This document shows, one piece after another, positions 58,801-64,000 of a DNA stretch of 64,000 nucleotides. How positions within the stretch are numbered: position 1 is the first letter of the stretch; the number at the start of each line of letters is the position of its first letter. This DNA is from Vicia villosa (Eukaryota > Streptophyta > Magnoliopsida > Fabales > Fabaceae). A program made the translations under genes and the position numbers. Location: positions 29,154,245 through 29,218,244 of the forward strand of contig NC_081185.1 of assembly GCF_029867415.1 (NCBI RefSeq), read 5' to 3'. The notes beneath the pieces are model-generated. The model worked only from the letters and a program-made list of their open reading frames with translations, was not told the origin of the DNA and ran no database searches.

Positions 58801-59740
58801 CTGTTTTCTAGTTTAGGTATATTGTTTTCTAGTGCTTTTCATATTTTTAGTTTGTTTATCGAATCATTACATGTGTTGTCGAGTCTTTATGCATGGTTTC
58901 GGTTGTATATTGAATATTCTCCATTTCTTGAGCCATAACAAAACATTTTGCAAAAAAAAAAACAGTATCTATTTTAAAATTGGTTGGCTATTAGACAAAT
59001 CTAGGACAGGATGTGAAAACTTGGGAAATCTCCAAAAACATCAGTATTGTTTTAACACCATAAGTCTCTTAATTATAGAGATCGATCTGGATAATTGTTA
59101 TGTTCTATCCTTAAATTCTCACCCCAAAATGAGTCCTTAAGTAGTTTATTTTAGCAATCAGCTCCGACTTAAGCATGCTCTACGCAAGGAAGCTGATGAA
59201 TATAAGTGAATGTTCCTAAGTTTTCCTTTCTACTATGATTAAATGCAAATAGGTAATGCACCCCTAAGTTGGGTGACCTTCACACAGTCAATTAACCCAA
59301 CGGTTGTGAAACCTACAAAAAATAGAGAAAAACTCATTGTTAGTTAGTTCAGAGGTTTCTTGTACTGAACTTTGTAAGGAGGATTAAGGTTTGATCCCCC
59401 GTAACTATAATAGGGTAAGCAAAGGGGTTACACCGCTAAAAGTTCCAGAACCTTGTGCAAAAATATCAGAGTCACTAAGCGATCGCCTTGCTATGAGCAT
59501 GTACGAATAACATGCTTAATGTGATTGCGCCTTATTGAAAAAGAACGTAAAAAGGGGATAAGTAAGCTAGGCTTAAGCATAATGACATGATTTAGATTGG
59601 TTTTTATATGGTAAAGACTTATGCCCGCGAAGATGCGGAATGTGTTATTATGACACCCTTGTTTTTGTGAATTAGTACCTGTGGACATAGCCTTGTTCTA
59701 AATAAAGTTTTTATGCCTAGATTTACTGTTGAGTATCGTT
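58801..59740 (+). other. Non-coding continuation of the Athila-like remnant
   Basis: No protein-like frame. Its position after the TTTAAGTGTG phrase suggests it is the spacer region of the same decayed element, but I see no LTR or PPT. Confidence 0.35.
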
Positions 59741-60130
59741 GTTTACTTTTAGGCTTAAATGCACTCTTGGACCCCCTAATTTGATATTTTTTAAGTTTTA
59801 GTCCTCTCATTCTAAAAACCAATTTTGTAGTCCCTAAACTTTACATCTTTTGGAATTTTCATGATTCCCCTCCAATTTTGCACACGTGACATTCTCGTTA
59901 ATAAAGTGGCACTACTACAGTGGAGTCGGGTCATATTTTATATCATTTTTAATAGAAATTATTTATTTTTAATTTATATATTATTAATAATTTTTAAATT
60001 TCATTTTAATTTAATATTTGAATAATTTAAATATGCAAAATAGTAATATTTCCTTATTCCCTTTCTGGAAAAATGAAGAACGCTAATTCCTTTTCTCTCC
60101 GAACACCATTATTGCTTAAGCACAATCTCT
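59741..60130. repeat. Dispersed-repeat-like sequence
   Basis: Phrases such as GGCTTAAATGCACTCTTGG, CCCCCTAATTTG and TTTTAGTCCTC are typical of dispersed legume repeats (possibly a DNA-transposon end). I cannot delimit termini or a target duplication. Confidence 0.25.
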
Positions 60131-60675
60131 CAAGCACCATTCTTGTTCTTTCGAATCCAAGCTCTATCATGCGAGAAATTAAACACTACTTTATATTTGT
60201 TCTCTTCTTTGATTTCAGATTTTTCTTTTAATCTCCACAAAACACACTACTTACTTACCCATAGATTCTTTCCTTATTTCTATACAGATTTTTTTGATGT
60301 GGTTGATGCGGTAAAAAGATTTCATTGAAATTGTTTACTTTATTGAAATTGTTTCTTCAGCACAGATTTTGTTTACTTTATAACCCAGATTTTGCACCAT
60401 TGTTTCTTATTTACAGATTTTGTTGATTTGGATGGTTTAAACTGAAACTATACCTTTTTTATGGCGTCTGGGTTTCTCAAACTACAACAAACCATTTATA
60501 CTATGTGGCTTAAATCCTTAAACTTTTTGTTAATTTATTCCTAGTTGTTGAATTTGGAATTGGAGTTAGCAGCCAAATGCATTTTGTTGATTATAATGGA
60601 AATTAGTGGATGGCTTTGTTGTAGAAAGTATTTGGAGATTTTTTTAACTCATGAATTATAGTTAATTAGTATTGT
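60131..60675. other. AT-rich region without recognised features
   Basis: Includes a triplicated ACAGATTTTGTT-like phrase (60355-60430) but no gene or mobile-element landmark. Confidence 0.4.
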
Positions 60676-61174
60676 TGTTGTTAAATCAATGCTAAGAACA
60701 AAGTATAATGCAAGGAAAGAGTAAAGAACAAGGAAGAAGAATAACACAAGAATTGGTTATAACTGCTATTCTTTTACTTTCTCTTAAAACAAGATTACAA
60801 GTTTACAAGAATAACAAATAACCTCTCTCACCCTAAGTTGGGATTTGCAGCTTAGCAATGATGAGAGACTAGTATGCTATTTATAATAAAACCTAACATA
60901 CTAACTAATGGGCTTTTTCAGCAAGGCCCATTACACAAGTCAACTTAATACACAAGCTAACTTAACAAATTAGGGTTTAAACACTAAAACCTAATTTAAC
61001 ATGCTAACAACCCTAGCATCTTCGACATCTGCATGCTAGACCCATCTTCGACTACAACATGCATACTTCGAAACTAGCATGTGAACAACCTTCGCCTTCA
61101 TGCTTAACTTTGTCGAACTGTTGAACCAAGAAGCTACCCTTCGACCATACTAGAGTTCGATCCAATTTCTCACA
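60676..61174 (-). repeat. Element F: 3' LTR of a Ty1/copia element (left end approximate)
   Basis: On the minus strand it starts TGTGAGAAATTGG at 61174, directly after a purine-rich AAGGTGGAGATT (61175-61186). The far end lies within a TGTTGTTG repeat near 60673-60679, so the exact base is ambiguous. Length is about 500 bp. Confidence 0.65.
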
Positions 61175-61186
61175 AATCTCCACCTT
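61175..61186 (-). other. Element F: polypurine tract
   Basis: Minus-strand AAGGTGGAGATT between the RNase H stop and the LTR, the usual copia form. Confidence 0.7.
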
Positions 61187-61216
61187 GGACCTAACTCTAC
61201 AACATCAAGGGAACGT

Positions 61217-62770
61217 CTAGCTTTTTTCATGCAGCTTTATCAACTGCTTACAGTGGAAAAACTTGCAACTTGGCAATGTCTCGGTGATCATATCAGCATC
61301 ATTGTCTTCAGTCGAAACCTTCAGCACTTGGACTTCTCCACGCTCGATTACTCCTCTGACGAAATGCAGCCTCACATCAATGTGCTTAGTTCGCTCATGA
61401 TAGGCTGAATTCTTCGACAGGTGTATTGCACTTTGACTATCACATTTAACAATGATACCTTGACCTTGAAGTTTCAGCTCCTTTGCAAAACCTTCAAGCC
61501 ATAATGCTTCTTTCACAACTTCAGTTAGGGCAATATACTCCGCTTAAGTGGCTGATAAAGCAACAACCTTCTGAAGTGTTGCTTTCCAACTAACTGCGAT
61601 GCCAAACATAGTGAAAACATATCCAGAAATAGATTTTCTGGAATCCATACAACCTGCATAATCAGAGTCGACATACCCTTCAATTACTGCTTTACTATCT
61701 TCACCTAAGGCTCCACCATAAATTAGGACTCTGTTCAGAGACCCATTTATGTACCTTAAAATCCACTTCAATGCTTGCTAATGAGCCTTTCCAGGATTTT
61801 CCATGTACCTTCTTACAAGACTTACTGCATATGCTATGTCGGGTCTAGTACAGACCATAGCATACATCAAAGAACCAACTATATTAGCATATGGGATGCT
61901 ATTCATATAGGCTCTTTCGACATCAGTACTGGGACACTGATCAATACTCAGCTTGAATTGAGGGTTTGTTGGAGTCACAACTGGCTTCGAATTTGACATA
62001 CCAAACTTTTCGAGAATCTTTCATAGATATGCCTCTTGAGATAAGCATAACTTCGACTTCTTTCTATCTCTTCGAATGTCAGTTCCAAGAATCCTGGAAG
62101 CAGCTCCCAGATCCTTCATATCGAACTCCTTATAAAGTTCAGCCTTCACCCTCGTCACATCTTCAACATTGTTGCTTGCTATAAGAATATCATCCACATA
62201 AAGCAACAAAATAACAAATGAATTACCAGGTCGAAATCTGAAGTAAACGCAGTGGTCGAACTGACTTCTAATGAAACTTATGCGTGACATGAACTTGTCG
62301 AATCTTCTATTCCACTGTCGAGGAGATTGTTTCAGCCCACACAAAGATCTCTTTAACTTGCACACATAATCTTCCTTCCCCTTTTTGACATACCCTTCAG
62401 GTTGCCTCACTAGGATCGTTTCATCTAGATCACCATACAAGAACGCAGTCTTCACATCCATCTGTTCTAGTTCAAGATCGAACTGTGCCACCATGGCAAG
62501 CAACATTCGAGTGGACCTATGCTTCACAACAGGAAAAAACACATCATTAAAGTCGACACCTTCTTTCTGAGTGAAACCCCTTGCAACTAACCTTGCCTTG
62601 TATCTGTTCGACGTCACTCCTTCAATTCCTTCCTTAACTTCGAAAATCCATTTACAGCTGACTAACCTTGCCCCAGCAGGTTTCTTGATCAGTTCCCAAG
62701 TGTGATTATCATGAAGAGATTTCATCTCATCATCCATGGCCTTCAGCCATTCAGGCTATTTCGACTCCTT
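61217..62770 (-). pseudogene. Element F: copia reverse transcriptase - RNase H, decayed
   Basis: One reading frame covers RT (SCKWIFEVKEG, KTAFLYGDLDE, LCGLKQSPRQWNRRFD, LLLYVDDILIAS) and RNase H (YVDSDYAGCMDSRKS, HLSKNSAYHERTKHIDVRLHF, DMITETLPSCKF). It is interrupted by TAG at 62756-62758, TGA at 62021-62023, TAG at 61778-61780 and TAA at 61544-61546. A frameshift near 62765 separates it from the integrase frame. The style matches the Tork (Tnt1-like) lineage. The element is not autonomous. Confidence 0.9.
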
Positions 62771-64000
62771 ATAACTTCCTTGTAGTCTCTAGGTTCTTCG
62801 TCTAGAACCTCACTTGTAGAGATTAAGGCATAAGCTATAAGATCTACATACCCAAGTCTCTGAGGTGCCTTGATGACTCTTCTCGACCTATCTCTCGACA
62901 ATAGGTAGTCATCGACAGTTTCCTCATCCTCAGCATCTTATGCTTCTTTTTCGACTTCATATGGGATATGCAATTCAGCATCGACATGCTCCACCTCAAC
63001 AGGAATCTCTACCTGTTCCAGCTCTTCGTCATATGTTTCTGTACTTCGACCAACATCATCAGTTTTCTTAAAAGCCATTTCAACTTCATTGAAAACTACA
63101 TCTCGACTGGTGATACACCTCCTATGACTTGGCTCTAGGCACCATAGCCTATAAGCTTTGACTCCTTCGGGGTATCCCATGAACATGCATTTCAGAGCTC
63201 TAGGTTCGAACTTGTCTTGCCTAATGTGAGCATAGGCTATGCAGCCAAATACTCTCAGTTTGTCGAGATCTGGTGGATGTCCCGACCAAACTTCTTCAGG
63301 TGTCTTCATATCTAACACTGTCGAAGGACATCTGTTTATCAGATATGTTGCAGTCGAAACAGCCTCAGCCCAGAACACCTTCATTAACCCCGCACTAGTC
63401 AACATGCATCTGACTCTTTCCAAAATAGTTCGATTAAACCTTTCAGCCAAACCATTTTGTTGTGGAGTACCTGCAGTAGTTCTGTGCCTTGCAATACCTG
63501 AGTCAGCACAAAAACTGTCGAACGCTTGATTGCAAAATTCAAGGCCATTATCGGTTCTCAACCTCTTGACCTTCCAGCCAGTTTGATTTTCAACCAGAGT
63601 CTTCCAACTTTTGAAATTCTCAAAATTTTCATCCTTAGTCTTCTGGATGAATACCCATAATTTTTTGGAATAATCATCTACTATGGATAGAAAATACCAT
63701 GCTCCTGAATGTGATGGACACCTTGCAGGCCCCCAAAGATCAGCATGGATGTAATCAAGGGATCCATGTGTTATTTGTTTGCCTTTGTTGAATTTCACTC
63801 TGCAAGATTTTCCAAGTACACAGGGTTCACAAAACTTTAGCTTTTCGACTTTGTCTCCACCAAGCAGATTTTGTTTCCCTAATTCGACCAGACCCCTTTC
63901 ACTGACATGGCCCAATATCATGTGCCAGATTTCTGTCTTCGACAAAGGTTTCGTGGATGCAACATTTGTCGAACCACTTACAACTTCAGCCTCAAGGGTA
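62771..64000 (-). pseudogene. Element F: copia integrase (partial, runs off right edge)
   Basis: Frame open from the window edge to a TAA at 62938-62940, then in the same frame to about 62770. It has the GAG-pre-integrase/HHCC finger (WHMILGHVSERG...CEPCVLGKSCRVKF), the integrase DDE core (HADLWGPA, RTDNGLEF, PQQNGLAERFNRT) and the copia-typical RVFGCIAYAHI and KCMFMGYPEG. Gag and protease would lie outside the window. The TAA and the downstream shift make it a pseudogene. Confidence 0.9.

Noticed and set aside
58832..59140. 102-codon frame after the Athila-like remnant
   Set aside because: Cys/Phe/Asn-rich, no domain, within AT-rich decayed sequence.

Overview
The window is plant nuclear DNA made almost entirely of LTR retrotransposons; I see no intact host gene. 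Three elements are giant Ty3/gypsy Tat-lineage 'Ogre' elements: about 20-23 kb each, LTRs over 4 kb, an extra ORF1 before gag-pro, a second RNase H after the usual one, and a short intron between protease and reverse transcriptase. Ogres of this size and density are best known from Fabeae legumes (Pisum, Vicia, Lathyrus), so a pea/vetch-type legume is the likely source. That is inference; no species-diagnostic gene is present.

The left 53.8 kb is a five-level nest, read from target-site duplications (TSDs), LTR termini and primer-binding sites. Oldest is E, a Ty1/copia element (+ strand; only the end of RNase H and a 3' LTR remain, 53474-~53829). D, a Ty3/gypsy-type element (- strand; LTR 51259-53473, tRNA-iMet-type PBS), sits in E. 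C, an Ogre (- strand; its 5' LTR is split into 44797-49303 and 1211-1272, with leader and gag start at 1-1210), sits in D. A, an Ogre (- strand, 1273-44791, TSD GAAAG), sits in C's LTR. B, an Ogre (+ strand, 14443-35143, TSD CCTAT), sits in A's gag-pro ORF. C and D continue beyond the left edge.

B looks complete: two near-identical LTRs (4275 and 4279 bp; 5 substitutions and 2 small indels by eye), PBS, intact ORF1, intact gag-pro, a 249-bp in-frame intron, intact RT-RNaseH-RNaseH-integrase, and PPT. A is slightly older (about 14 LTR substitutions in 5.08 kb). It keeps an intact RT-INT frame but has nonsense codons in ORF1 and gag and is split by B. C appears to lack ORF1.

The right 10 kb (53.9-64 kb) holds AT-rich DNA without clear genes, an (AT)57 tract, a small Ogre-type LTR end, a decayed Athila-like gypsy remnant, and at the right edge a decayed Tork-type copia element F (- strand, 3' LTR near 60676-61174, integrase running off the edge).

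The most unusual signal is non-coding. All three Ogres carry arrays of short hairpins whose core is constant while the arms differ from copy to copy yet remain complementary. They occur after the integrase stop codon of both A and B, in the LTR and 3' region of A, and in the LTRs of B and C. The three Ogre LTRs also share a splice-donor-like site downstream of the TATA box and a conserved TTTTGCAG acceptor-like site after the PBS, which suggests a leader intron that would remove the PBS from spliced RNA.
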